Shown here: piece after piece, positions 9,301 to 24,300 of the stretch
Position numbering within the stretch: position 1 is the stretch's first letter
Layout of the letters: each line of letters opens with the position of its first letter
Assembly (NCBI GenBank): GCA_964030785.1
Contig: OZ034978.1
Coordinates: 1,260,001-1,324,000, forward strand
DNA: 64,000 nt
Reading direction: 5' to 3'
From: Siderastrea siderea
Lineage: Eukaryota > Cnidaria > Anthozoa > Scleractinia > Rhizangiidae
Made by a program: the position numbers and the translations under genes
The notes under the pieces: generated by a model
Database searches by the model: none
What the model saw: the letters and a program-made list of their open reading frames with translations, nothing else
What the model was told of the DNA's origin: nothing

Positions 9301-12300
9301 CGGCGTGAAAACTATCATTTGAACTGAATTATTGCGTCGACATTGAGCACAGTAATAATTCGGAATCGACACAAAACAGTTCTTGATCCCGTTAAGAGTA
9401 ATTCTTGATCGAAAACTACGTAAAAACACTGTAATAATTATAGTTCGGTAGACAAATATTATCTGTAAGAAATTTACGACTCAGGTGCGTTCTATAAATC
9501 AAAAATAAAAACATGCCCGTTTCACGGGTTTTGACTCAAACATTAATATTTCGGCACGAAAGAAACGGGCAAAATTTCTTGGGTAGCAGTGGAAAATCAC
9601 ATAGTCGTCATTACAATTGCATAAAGCAAGTATAAAATGAAGTAAAAGGCATCCCAAGTATTAAAAGGGAAGTGTTTGATGGGAGCGCGTAACATGAACC
9701 ATTGTTCAGATAAGTTTGTTTAAAGAACATTCCCGCGTGTGTGCTGAAATGTTTTTGAATGCATTCATGCTGCTTGCAACCTCGTTTTCGGCTAAACTTT
9801 ACATTAGATAAATCTAGTTGTGCAAAAGTTTTCTAGCTTTGCCAGGTCTCCAGAGAAGGCGGTTTACCACAGCCTTGCATCAGCGTAAATAAAAGCAGAA
9901 TTTATGCAAATTGCGAAATCGGCGGCACGTCAAACTTTCACCGCCAGTCAACGAGACAACGGGACGCTAATTGTCGTGGAGAAGATTGAATTACACTGCA
10001 CGATGGAAACTGGAAGAGGCGGAAAACTTTATTTTTATGCTTTTCTGGCAATCGTAGTCATCTTCCAAAATTAATCAGAAAAAAAATGGTTTACAGACTA
10101 TGACCCTCTTTGCAACATTTTATTTGCAACGAAAGCGCAAAAATCTTTGCACGTGTTGAGGGATGGGCCGCTAGAGAAGTGACTGGGTGTGGGGTGGGGT
10201 AAAAGGAAAATAAACTATAGTTTGGCTAATTTTCCACTTTAAACAAGAAATAGAAATATTTCCAGGGGGTGTAAGAAACAAATTGGAATTTCCGGAGGGG
10301 GGGGGGGGCTCTAGTTTGTGGGTCGTTTTGGGAAAACCCAGAGGGGAGGGGGTCATAGGAAAAATCCCTTCCATGGGTGGGGTATGGATATTTTCTGGAA
10401 CCACACATTGAACTGAACTCACTCAAGTGAGGCGTGGATGATTTCTTTTGTTCTCTGCCTGAACTAAAACAAAGGAATTCAATGTAGAATCAGCTGTCCT
10501 GGTGTTTTCTTTACATTCAGTTTAAAGCAAATTAAAGTAATACACTAATTCTTTGAATTGAAGCTCTCAGGTCAAGAAATAAATGCAAAGCAACGTTCCT
10601 TACATGAAAACCAGCCTGTGTGCCAATGTTCAGCTTAATAGCACCAATTTAGATTTCAACCTCAAATCGTCACTTACACCCTTTTTCCGCTGAGCTCTTC
10701 AATTACAACAGATATTTGTATTCATGAGTTTAAACAAGTGCAGTAAAATTTTAGATCTACTTTCCACAATGATTTGTTATTATCTATACTTTTTATGTCA
10801 GTGGACAGTTGAAATCAAAGTGTTCATGCAGGTTGCTTATTAATGCTCTTGAAGAGAACTTGAATCATTGTCAACTGTTTTATTTGCCCCTTTCATAAAG
10901 TATATGGTTGGATAAACCATGTTTAAATTAGAAAAAACTATGTCAGTGTCATTTTGCTAATGATATTCTGCTTTATTCTTACTTATGTTTTTCCTTAATC
11001 TCTGTTTCAAGGGTAATTTAATGCATTTGTAGACTGCGAGCAATTGTCTTATTTCCCTCAGATCCTATGCACAAGTGGAATGAATAAATTTTGCAAATAA
11101 TGGTAAAAAAGGATGGATTAGGGGAGAGGGAGGAAATAAGACAACTGTGGAGTTTTAATTGTTCCACGAATTACCATTTCTGATAAACGGAAATTACTGA
11201 TTGGCTAGATACCTGTCAATCTGTCCACAAATTTACATCGGATTTTAAGATGGTGATCTCTTCACTCGGGGGTTTTTTTCTGAGAGTTTGATTTGTCATT
11301 TTCTGGGCGCCTTGCTTTGTTGCGTCTGATGAGTTGAGTTAGACATTTTTTAGACCCTGGATTTTTCTTGTTCTGGGCTGTGTGTGGAGCTGCCTGATTC
11401 AAGTTGTTCCTCAAGATTTTCAGAGTGCCGTACATGCTGGTGCTCTTACTAGCGGTTTAACCTTTGTTCCACATGACGAACAAACACGCATTGAAAATTG
11501 TTCTCTCGATGACAGATGGAACCCAAGGTCTTTCTCAAGCTTTGATTTTTCTCGTTCTGGGCTGTACGTGGAGCTGCCTGATTCAAGTTGCTCCTCAAGA
11601 TTTTCAGAGTGACGTACACACTGCTGCTCTAACGGTTTAACCTTTGTTCCACATGACGAACAAACACGCATTGACAATTGTTCTCTGGATGACAGATGGA
11701 ACCCAAGGTCTTTCTCAAGCTATGATGTCAAGGACTTTTTTTATGCCTTTCTTTTGAGGAAATTGGAATATATTTTCTGTGGAAATGTATCCTATTTTTG
11801 ATGACTTAAACTTGCCATAGGTGATGGAAAATGGCCGGTAACAAATTCTGCAAAATTCTATTGGGAAGCCCCTTCCCCTAAACACTTTCTCCCTCTGTTT
11901 GTGGAACAATCTTTTTCAGCATGTCGAGATTCGTTCCGTTTCATTTCGATTTTATCGAACCAAGAGTTCACAGTATAACAAACAAGGAAATTGCTGCTCT
12001 GTTTGATGTCTATCTGCAACACTTCTTGAGTTCGTTTGCAATAATCGACGATGCAATTACACGACAATGACTTTTCCCACGAATTGGGTATCGGTTTTCA
12101 AACTGGGCAGATCTAACAATCAAAGTCATCAAAAAGGCGTTAAAGGTGGCAAATTTAAGATCAAAGATTACTTGGTTGTCTCTTTCTTCTTCCTCTTCCC
12201 TCCTCTCACGTTACTCATGGCTTGCGGCTTCGCCACTCACCGCTCGCACGCTTCCGTATTCTTGCCAGCTTCTTGCTGAAATTAGGAGAAGAAAGAGACT

Positions 12301-15300
12301 GCTTGCGGTCTATTGCATTTGTAAATAAAGGGTAATCCACCTTAGTGTACATGTATGAATGTACGTTGTACAGTATGAACATAAATTACTTAATTAGTGA
12401 TCTAGATTCTCATTACTGGTAAGTTGAAAATTAATTTGAATTTTAAATTCTTAGTGTTGCTGTTTTCTGTTGCAGCCAAGTAATGTTCTTCTGGATTCAG
12501 AGTGTTTTGTGAAAGTAAGTCATCTTTTTTTATTAGAAAATTATTCCTCACTAAGTATGGCAATTAATTGCACAGTAAGTTTGGTTGTCATGCTGTACTT
12601 TTCAAGTGGGTTTGGATTAGCTATAAATCAATTCTTGATATATATAAACAATCACCCTTGTAAAAATTTTACCGAGATCTTGGCAAGATCGTGGCAATCT
12701 CGCCAAGATCGGCGAGATCGAGGCAAGATAGCCACAATCTCGGCGAGATTTGAAAATATTGCACCGAGAAAAGTAGCCCGCGGTGAGATCGTGGCAATCT
12801 CGGCGAGATCTCGGCGAGATAACCACCATCTTGGCGAGATTTCGAAATATCGCGTCGAGATATCTACCCCGCGGCGAGGTCGTAACGCGATCTCGCCGTG
12901 CCAAACCCGTTCGTGGCTAGATAACCGCGATCTCGGTGTGATTTCAAAATATCGCGCCGAGATATCTAGCGAGAATGAGATTGCAACACGATCTGGCTAT
13001 GACAAACTAGTTCGCGGCGAGATAGTCACAATCTCGGCGCGGATAGCCGTGATCTCGGCGATTTCATGTCGAGATTTCTACTGTTGCAACGCAGAGACGG
13101 TCTCGATCTTTGCGAGCTTTATCTCCATAGAATCTCGATATTGGTAAGATTTCTCTCAGGTTTTACTGCTGCAACTGCCATTGTATTTGTGCAAATGTCC
13201 TGACCCTGTACCCATAGTTTCAAACAAGCGTGACCAGCGATCTATTTCGAGGGTTGGCAAGAATCTGAAATAAATCAGCTCACAAGTTAATTTACCGGCT
13301 TTTGAGATCAAAATAACAACGACCAGCAGCGAGCAAAATAACAACGATCAGAAACGCTGTTTTAAATGTGAAGTCATTTGATTTCATCAGACCACTGACA
13401 TCTATTTGTTGTCACTTACCATGTCTGCAGAGGACTTCGTTTGTCATGTCCGTCGTCTCTTTGTTGAACTTTCTTTATAAGCCACTATGGAAGAGTTAGG
13501 CAAGGGTTTTAAAGACAGATACCCGTGACTAATTTGTTGTCGTTCTGAATTTGACTTTTTTCGCTGCTTGCTGGCCATGAGCTTACCTGATACCATAAAG
13601 TTGCGCCAAAAAATCCTGCCTTGACTCCTGCCATTGTGTTAATGGGGCAATGTGATTGGTTGATTCAATCACTCCATCGGTGAGCAGTGCTCGCGTAAGC
13701 CCAAAAAAATGCGAGAACTTTTCCACAAAACTTACAGAAGTGGAAAATGGCTTCTTTTTGTTGAATGTACAGGGGAAAATTGAAATGTTAAACTTGTTAT
13801 TTTTTACTATGGAAAACAACATGGTTCTTTCAAGTTTAAAGCAGGAGCTGAGCGTTTTGGAAGATATACAAGAAACTGTTGCACAACTAAACAAGCCACA
13901 CTAAAGGTCCTAAAGTGTACTGAGAATGAACTTATATATTATGGACAAAGCTACAATTGAGGAATGAACACTCAGATTAAATGCTTTCAAGACTTTCAGA
14001 ACATTTGTAGTCTACACAGCTTAATCAGTAATGCCTCGATGGAAGCCACCAACTGGGTTTCTTCTCTACCGGGAATCAGTCCTTCGATGAGTTTTGTAGT
14101 TGCCCACGCATTCAACGTGCGAGACAAAGGTCAGTGAGTTTCACTTTTCTCAGACAACATCATCAGCATCTACGGGTTTTCCTTGCCTTGATTTTTTCCC
14201 TTTTATCTCGTCGGCTGACTGTTGACCTTTATTTTAATTGGTGATGTTGATTTCACTCAAGTAAACTGTGGGTCTTTCACAGAAGCACGCTCCTTCGTAA
14301 GAATATTAATTAAGCTTAAAAAAATCTTCGCTTGACTTTCCTGTAAAATTATGTAGGGATGAGGTATAAATAACCTAACTTACTGGTAACGAATTTGATA
14401 TGAGCCAAAACTTCAGCATTCTTTTTGCATGAGTTCAGAAATAAAATTTTTGCCGTCTTCCCCAGATTTGCATAAACAGTCAGGTGACAAGTCCGACAAA
14501 TTTAAGAATTTGCGGCAAGTTGCAGAATCTTATACTGAAAATGGTTCCTTCTTAACTAGTTTTAGATGCAAAACAGCAACAACTCAAAGTTTGCGATAGA
14601 ATATTTCACGAGCTTCGCAGTACATGACAAAATAATACCAAGATTTGCGTGACCACAATTTGGCGAGCAGCCAATTTCTCAGTGCAAGACAAGGAGACGC
14701 CACAAAAACACTTTATCCAGTCTAATTAGATGTTGTTGTCATTTAGAAGGTCCTTTTGTTTTCAATTGAATAGCTGCATGATCATATTTCAGTGTTTACA
14801 TTCACAAACGAGTTTGAAGCGCAAGCGGCGCAGACAGATGTTTTCAATAGATTCACCACATTTGCAGGGATCCATATTAGCTTTCTTTCAAACTCGTCAA
14901 CTGGGCAAGTACGTCAGAAAAGATACTTGCCCTGACAAAATTTTACTTGCCCGTTCAAAATTACGTAATAATATTAAAATACACTCAAAAACTTAAAGTT
15001 AACAACAAGTAAGTGGAAAGATTGCATTTTATTTTCATTATGTTACTGCAGCAGCACTGTGGCAAGACCCAGTAAGGCTCCTGTCAAACACTTTCATTTT
15101 ACAAGTTCAACTACACGGACTTAAAAGATAGACGTACTTTGCATGTCAATTGTTCACTGTTGAACATTTGATTTGTGCATTTACTTTTCGATCAAACTTT
15201 CAATTTAATCAAAGTTTCATGCAGGGCTTACACCAAAGCCTGTTTTGCTGCCACGATGGTAGAAATGCACGCTTTTGTTGCTCTTGTTTGTATTTAGAAC

Positions 15301-18300
15301 TTTTCTCTCGTTGTGGTGCCGACACCATGTTTAAGTGGCGCCACATTTTGCAAAACTCACGTGTGGCCAAAGAGCGAGAGTCTTTGTGTTTGCATATTGC
15401 TGCAGTACATCAGTGGTCAAGAACAAGAAAATGTCTGCAAACATTTCACTTCTGAGAGTACCGCATAACGTGTCGTACGAGTAACGAAATGGTGTTTACA
15501 GAACATTAATCTTCTGTTTACTACAGTACGGAATCACTGAATGGCTGGTGGACATTCAAAACATGGGTACATTGACTGGTGAGAAATTGAAGAAACAATT
15601 TGGTTCCTTAAAACTTACTCGTCCGCCAGATGAGTTTATAATTTTTGATACTCGTCCGCAGGACTTTATAGTCGTCTCGGACGACCTGACGACTGCTAAT
15701 ATGGATCCCTGCATTTGCTAATATTTGGCGATTTAATTTGTCAGTTCCTTGCTTAGATGAACAAACCTGAGTTTCTGGATGGCCATTATTCAATACTTTG
15801 TCTTGACTACAAATAAATCGCTCTCCCTGAACCTAGAACACATATCGTTTACATGGGAGCGTATAAAATGCAAGTGCGAACAAACACAAAAATGCTCAAA
15901 CACCATCAAACTCTTCCTGTTCATTGGTTTATTCTCCTGCAGATCGATGCTATGGATTTCTCAGCTAATAAAGTGGGCACTTGCCTCCTTCCACCAGCGT
16001 GGGGAGTGACAACTAATGGAGATCGATCAGCTGAAGTAAAAACGCGTGCACGTGAACTATTCTTTGTCTCCTCGTTATTGTCACGTGGAAAAAGTACCAT
16101 ATAAAGGATAATTTAATTTCAAAACATGTCCAAGGCTGAAAACAATCTTGTTAGCAATTCCTGGAACTGCAATATAGGACATAGTTTTGTCAGCGTCTGT
16201 TAGTTTGATTAATTGTTAACGTAAATGTAAATATCGTTCTCATCGAACCTATTTTGGCTGCCAAGAATTTCGCTTCTCGACAGGATAACAGCAAGATTTT
16301 ACCGCCAGGAATTTCGTTTCTTGCCGCAAATCCTGGCAAGACTCCCACCGAGACCTCGCCGCGAAACTGCCCACCGAGATTTCCATATCTCGTCGCGATA
16401 TCGCCTCGCGATCTCGGCGCGTTTTGGCAACCGCGATTTCCGTAGCTTGCCGCGATCTCGCTGCAACATCTTGCTGCGTATTTGCCCGCCAAGATTTCCA
16501 TATCTCGCTGTGATGTCGGCGAGAATCACGGCGAGATCGCAGTGAGTTTTTGGCTGCTGAGGTTTCCATATCTCGCCGTGATCTGGCCGCGATCTCGCGT
16601 CAATATCACGCCGCGATCTCGGCGCGGTGCCGAGATTGCGGCGATTCTCACCGAGATTGCGACAAGATCGTGGCGAGATCTCGGTGAGATCTCGTAAAAA
16701 TTTTCACAAGGGCATTGCTCATAATAGCATGAAACCTGCATACATGTAAGCTCCACCATTTCCCTGGAATGTCAATTCCAAATTGAAAATGTGGCTTTTT
16801 TGCAAAAACACAAGTCATGTTGTCTATGAAATGGTCTCTGAATTTCCCGATGAAAAATGTGTTTACTAGTGACTTCTTGAAACCAGTTCAGTCCTAACAT
16901 GTTTTCTCAGTCTGAACAATCATCATTATAAATAAGACATCATAATGGGAGGTCAAGAGTTAACCCTTTTTGTGTTATTTGAAACTATAAAGTGTGTTCA
17001 TGGACTCTCTTATAATTGTCGTTGTAAAAAGTGTGTTAATTTGATATCAACTGCTTGTATTTTATATGTAAGGCAAACAGGCTGATGTTTTGAATCTCTT
17101 TGCAGTGGCCAACTTATCTTATATCAACCCAGGTGATATCAAATTAAAACATTTCACAGTTTCAGTAGAAACTAATGCCTTTAACAAGGGATTTTAATGT
17201 TCTTTATTGTTGCAGATTTGTGACTTTGGTCTTGCTCGGTCGGTGACAAGCATGACACAGGAGGCAGGTGACCCTAGTTTAACTGATTATGTGGCCACTC
17301 GCTGGTACAGGGCACCTGAGATTCTCTTAGCTTCTCCAAGGTAAATGAATATGTAAATCGAGCACTGTCTTCATACAGATATTTGCCTAATGGTGGCCAC
17401 AGATGGTGGTTATTATTCAGCTTTGCTTTTGTTGTTCTTAGGTACACAAAGGGTGTTGATATGTGGTCACTTGGATGCATTTTAGGAGAAATGCTTTTAG
17501 GTCAGTATTTAAGCGAGCAAAATGGTTACTATTGTTTGCACACCATTATACCTGCCAACTTTTTCTGAGTCAAATGCGTGAGATTTTTGTCTTCTCGTGA
17601 CCAGGATTTCCAAAAACGCTCCAGCGACTTCTGAAGATTTCCGGCGATTTCCCAAAGACTTCCGAACGCTACCAAAAATGTCCGAAGATGTTCAGACGAT
17701 TTCTGAACACTTCTGAAGCTATTTGAAGCTTTTCCGATGGCAAACTGAAATGCGACATTTTAGCATGATCTGATACAGTTAGGACTCAAACTTGACATTA
17801 AGCGCCGTTTTTTAAGCCCCGTTTACAAGTCATCCGGATTTGAGAGTCAGGCGTGAGAAATTGTCCTCGATGCATAAGATCAATTTCTTAGATCCACAGG
17901 CATGAGACTCACGCATAATGCGTGAAAGTTGGCAGGTATACACCATTGACAGTTTAAGATCTTCATGGACAAAACTGTCTGACTGTCATATAGACTTGCT
18001 CCAAGTTGCCAGTGATTACCCATGTAAAGTCTAAGGACAGTGAGAGGACAGCTTTTCCTGTGACCACTGTGAGACTAGTTTCTTTTTCTTTACATTCAAC
18101 TTGTCAAAGAGCTGGTACTGCATAGCAAAACTAACAACGAAAAAAGGCAAATGGTGTAATGAAACTTATCACTCAGTGCAATTAAATAAAAATTAGCGTG
18201 AGAAGTTTATAAAGTGAATGCAGTAGGATGCTGGAATGTGATTAACCCATTGACTCCAGTGCCACTCAAAATTGCCCATAAAGGACCATAGTTCTTGTTT

Positions 18301-21300
18301 TGAGTGACAGCAATTGATGCACCTGGCACACTTCTAACAAAAAGTATCAAAACTGGAGTGCTTGCTTGAATAAGACCAGAGTTACACAAAGGAAAAGGAA
18401 AAAAGTCTCCTTGTAAAATTCATGCAAAACTTGGCCTTGGCACTGTGTGGCACTTCTAGTTGAAAATTTCCTCTTTCCTGAAAGTTTCTAATCCAAGGAA
18501 AGACCATCAAATGGCATACAACCCCCACCCCCCCCCCCCCCCAAAAAAAAACAGATTGAGAACCAAAAACAATGGGACTGAGCGCTAAAACCTGGAAAGG
18601 CAACCAGGTACTGTGTTTTTCTCGTTAAAAAATGTCCAAATTTTGAATTGTGCGCATACCCAAGATCAAATTTGCCAAACAACCTTGGAAATGGAAGAAA
18701 AGTTTAGTTTCCATGCTGCAGATAAAGTTTGAGATGTTTGGACCGGGATTAGAGCAGACAGGAGTTAGGAGTAAATGGGTTAACAATGCCATGGCACAGA
18801 TGTTCCATATCCAATGGAAAGAAGACATACAAGGGCATGTCTGCATGTGGTGTGGCTTTAAGTTTTGTTGTATTTTGGCCATTAGACAATTTTTTGTTTA
18901 CTCTGCATAATTTAATTAGGGGCTGATATGCTTCCTGTGATCCTTGTATAGAGTCGACTTTCTCTGTGTTTAAAAATTTCAAACCAGTTTGATGTTTGAG
19001 AAAGCCTGGGAGACACTGAGGTCTGTCATTAAGGAGGGTAAACTGTAGTTAAAACTATTTCCCTTTGCATTGCAGGAAAGCCACTTTTCCCAGGCACTTC
19101 AACTTTAGATCAGATTGAGAAAATTATGACAATAATTCCTACTCCATCTAGACAAGGTATGTCTGTGATCTATAATAACTGACACTTACTGCTGTGTAAT
19201 AATAACTTCAAGTCAGGTGAGCAATTTACCTCCACTAATTGTAATCTGACTCTACAACAGTCATGTTTTCTTGTTCCATTTCACTCCATTTATAGCTTAA
19301 ATTTCATTTACTTTGTAAGAAAATTTTCTGTAACAGCCACCTGCACCTTTGCTTGGCTGTTATGCATGTACTTTCAACACCTTATTGGAGAGATTATCAT
19401 TATCTTTGCCAATAAATTTTGTGCCAATGAGAGTCAGCTTGACTTAAGGAAATTTTGAGGGTTTTTTAATCATGCTTTTGCCTTTAAATGTTAACTGTGG
19501 GCTACTCGAACTGCACCAGTTGGTAGAAAAGTGACTAATCACAATGCTTTGAGAGAACAAAAGTTTTTCGTAAACACACAATTACGTTAAAGCATCCAGA
19601 CAACACATGTTCGAAAAAAAATTGAAACTAGTAATGTGTCCTCTGTCCGCTCGGGAAACTGCCACGTCTACGATTGGTTACTTTTGATCCTAAATTTTGT
19701 GCAGAACACTTAGATGTCAAATTCACAATAAAAAATATTGTTAGTAAAATTTTCGCCCATAAACAGACCTTTATGAAGATACCTTTACTTCTGCTTCAGC
19801 AGTACTACAGCTAATGCCTGAGTTTATTTGACTGTAGAGCAAACCTTTTCTGAATTGAAATTCGGTAACGCAACAAACTTGCTTGATTCTGAGTAGTGTT
19901 CACGCAGCACAGTGGATATAAACAAACAAGTTTTAGCTCAAAGTTTAGCTCAAATTTGGCGAGAATGTTGCCAGACGGTTTGACGCCAAAAAAATGTCTG
20001 TGAATTTTACTTTTTGCATTCATTCAAAAGTTGTGAGCAGTTAACAGAAGAGTAGGTATCTTTTTTCAAACTTCAAAGTTTAACTGAATGTGGAAAACAA
20101 ACCAGGCCAGACTGTTGCTGTATTTGCCACCCTCTCGATTCAGTATTACTTGTATAATTCTGGGCATTTTGGAAGCATTTACATTTACTGTAAGTTTATA
20201 GCTTACATGACATGCTCAAACAATCTATGAGATTTTAATCATATTGAGTCAACACTGCACTGTTTGAAAATGTCCAAAAATCACCATTGAAGCTAACCAA
20301 TGAAAAGGTTAGACTATTTCCCGAGAGGTCTGCAGAAATTTTCCGGTTTCAAATTTATGTGGAGATGTATTGTCTAGTTTCTTTGATGTTATAGGTCACT
20401 TTATAAAAAACATAATCTTTCCTTCTTTGTTCTCAATTAGTTGTGATTGGTCAATTTTCTTTTTTAAAAACTAGTTTTCCGTATTAACTTGTCCATTCAC
20501 TTAAAATTGTTTTCTCTTTAGATATAGAAAGCATTAAATCTCAGTATAGTTCATCGGTATTGGACAGAATGTCCTGCAAACCCAAGAAAAGCCTTGAAGA
20601 GGTTATACCCAATGCTCCACCAGATGGCATAGATCTGTTGAAAAAATTACTTCAGTTTAATCCCGATAAGCGACTGACAGCAGAGCAGGCTCTAAGTCAT
20701 CCATTTGTGGCAAGATTTCACAACCCTGATGAAGAACCTACAATGGACTGTGATGTGATTCCTGCACTGGATGATGATGTTCAGTTGAGTGTGGAAGAGT
20801 ATCGTGTCAAACTATATGAGGTGGGTAGTGAGACTAGGTTGTGTTCTAAAATAATTCCCTTAGAAGTGTTATAAAAATTATGCAAATGCAGGTGCCAAAA
20901 TTTATGTTCATCCAGGCATCAGAAATGACCTGAATTTAACAACAACAACCAAATCGCAGAAGGTGGTTGCCCTTGGATGACCAAACATGCATTTTAAGCT
21001 GTCAACTTCTTGAAGATAAGATGTCAAAAGACCCAAAAATTTCAATCTCAGCTTTAGTTTTCTGCATGAGAAATGGTACTGCTAACAGTTATACAGCCAG
21101 TCCATTTGTAATAGATTCATACAGACCATTTCAAGCATTTGTACAAGAATGCAATGAGGGTGTAGGTTTTTATTTTCTTCTAGAAAGCTGTAGTTTCATT
21201 AATTTCACATGCTAGGTTTTGAGTGAAGTGGAAATTCGTTAGTTTGTTAAGTGCTTGATGCAGTGCACAGTTTTTAACCGACGAAGTCGAGTTAGAGCAG

Positions 21301-24300
21301 TCGTGTCAAGAGTGTCGACTGGTTTGGTCGGTCAAAATACGTCGTGTAAAGCTCACAAGGTGTGTATTTTGCTATGGCCCACGGGATGGGATGACGTATT
21401 GTGTGGTTCCAGAAAATATCCATACCCCCCCACAGAAGGGATTGGAATTTCCAGGGGGGTGGGGGGGTCAAAGGCCCAGGAAAATCCTGGGGGGGGGGGG
21501 TGTTGTATCAATTTATATTATTTTTTCCAGACCGGTTCCATTATTCCTATATGTTAAATTTTCTGTTTGCATTTTGCTTACCGATCCGTGGACGCAAACA
21601 TTGATCTTGTTAACTGCACAAAACTAATATTTTCAAGGTGGTCAGGCTCGATTTCTGGAGCTGCGAGAGTCCGGTCATTTTACCAAACAGCGGCGGATTA
21701 GCGAACAGCTCATGCTGTGGAAGACGAGTAAATCCCGTAAATTACACCAAGAATCTCTGTCACACATATTTAAGTAGATACGTCTGTCATTTGATTTCGA
21801 ACTGTATCTGTCTCTGCTAGTAGCAGCGCAGACATTTACGTCGCATTTCTTCGTTGTTGTTCGCCGGCGTGAAAACTATCGTTTGAACTGAATTATTGCG
21901 TCAACATTGAGCACAGTAGTAATTCGGAATCGACACAAAACAGTTCTTGATCCCGCTAAGAGTAATTCTTGATCGAAAACTACGTAAAAACACTGTAATA
22001 ATTATAGTTCGGCAGACAAATATTATCTGTAAGATATTTACGACTTAGGCGCGTTATATAAATCAAAAATAAAAACATGTCCGTTTCACGGGTTTTGACT
22101 CAAACATTTATAATATTTCGGCATGAAAGAAACGGGCAAAATTTCTTCGGTAGCAGTGAAAAATCACACAGGCGTCATTACAAAATTATTGAAGGGCCCG
22201 GTGGAAAAAGGGCGTAAGTGACGATTTGAGGTTAAAATTGAAATTGCTCCTATTTAGCTGAACATTGGCACACAGGCTGGTTTTCATGTGAGGAACGCCG
22301 TTGCGCACTTATTTCTTGACCTGAGATCTAAAATTTGAAGAATTAGCGTATTACTTTTGCGTGAAAAGTGTTGTTGAACTGAACTCGCTCAAGTGATGCG
22401 TGAAAGATTTCTTTTGTTCTCTGCCTGAACTAAAACAAAGGAATTCAACCTAGAATCCGCGGTCCTGTTGTTTTCTTTGTGTCAGTTTTAAGCAAAAGTA
22501 AAACGTTAATTCTTCAAATTTTAGATCTCAGGTCAAGAAATGAGTGCGCTACGGCGTTCCTCACATGAAAACCAGCCTGTGTGCCAATGTTCAGCTAAAT
22601 AGGAGCAATTTCGATTTTAACCTCAAATCGTCACTTACACCCTTTTTCCACCGGGCCCTTCAATTGCATAAAGCAAGTATAAAATAAAGTAAAAGGCATC
22701 CCAAGTATTATTAGGGAAGTGTTTGATGGGAGCGCGTAACATGAACCATTGTTCAGATAAGTTTGTTTACGGAACATTCCCGCGTGTGCGCTGAAATGTT
22801 TTTGAATACATTCATGCTGCTTGCAACGTCGTTTTCAGCTTAACTTTACATTAGATAAATCTAGTTGTGCAAAAGTTTTCTAGCTTTGCCAGGTCTCCAG
22901 AGAAGGCGGTTTACCACAGCCTTACATCAGCATAAATGAAAGCAGAATTATGCAAATTGTGAAATCGGCGGCATGTCAAACTTTCACCGCCAGTCGACGA
23001 GACAACGGGACGCTAATTGTCGTGGAAAAGATTGAATTACACTGCACGATGGAAACCGGAAGGCAATCGCAGTCATCTTCCAAAATTAGTGAGAAAAAAA
23101 TGGTTTACAGCAAAACTGCTAGCTGTCTTATTGATTTGCATGCGGGTTTTATATATCTGGCAAGCCTTCAATAAAATTCAGGTTTGAATATGCCCGCAAA
23201 AAATATGTTGTTTTGATTACAGTACTCATTTTTTTACCTTGGCAGTGTAACTTAGCGATTCTACCTGACTCAACATTTATTTCTCAAGAGAACTTGTAAT
23301 TTGTCATATACTCGGATTATAAATTGAAGTGTTGCTGTTTCGTCAAGATAATGAAGCAGAATTGGTCGTAAATAAAATTTATGACGATATGCATGCACAA
23401 TAGCATTTGACATGCGACGTAACTTCTGCTCATATACGCGAATTTACCAGAAAACACCAGTAACCCTCGAAAGTTGGATTCTTAAACTATAGTTTAGCTA
23501 ATTTTTCGCTTTAAACAAGAAATAGAAATATTTCCAGGGGGTGTAGGAAAAAATTGGAATTTCCGGAGGGGGGGAGGGGTATAGTTTGTGGGCCGTTTTT
23601 GGAAAATCCAGAGGGGTGGGGGGGTCATATGAAAAATCCCTTCCGTGGGGGGGTATGGATATTTTCTGGAACCACACATTCTGCAGTTAAGCCCATCGAT
23701 TACTACACACACGCACGCACGATAGGACAAGGGTCCACATAAAAAGTATCGTAGGTATAGAAGGACACTTCCGCCGAGCAGTGTTGGTTTTCACCGGACT
23801 GAAATATCTGTGCAATACTAGTGAAAGAAAGCAAGGAGGACTGATAATAACAGGAGGTGAAGTCCAGTGGCACTGTTGATGCTGGTGGGACCAAAGTGTT
23901 GCTGAGACATTGTAAGGATAGAATCGTTCTCAGTAAAGGTTATGAAAGGAAAGTTCTGGTGTATGTTGTTGTGGTTATGTTTATTACTTGAAAATGTCTA
24001 GCTGCCAACGTTAAGAAAGGTTATTGGCAGGTGGGAAATGAATTACGACACGAGGCTGGATCTTCTTGGATAGTATACTATAAGCGGCACAGAAGGATAT
24101 ACCAGTTAGTCTTTTTAATTTTCCTGCTTTACTTTTGATTTTGAACCGATTTGTTCGATTTTAGAGTTCGAGACACTGACTTGCTGACTGCAGAAGAGGA
24201 AACCAGATTTAACGATTATGTCATAAGACATGCTTTAACGACTTCGCTTTTTACTAATTTCTCCAGATCGATAATCATGTTTGTATAGTGGCATATTCAC

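Noticed and set aside
12470..13147. 225-residue open frame on the + strand
   Set aside because: It is MAPK15 exon 7 in frame plus read-through of intron into the GATCTCG repeat field; the exon ends at the GTAAGT donor at 12515.
16190..16760. Several Arg/Ser-rich overlapping frames on both strands
   Set aside because: Produced by subterminal GATCTCG-type repeats of the 12655-16712 element.
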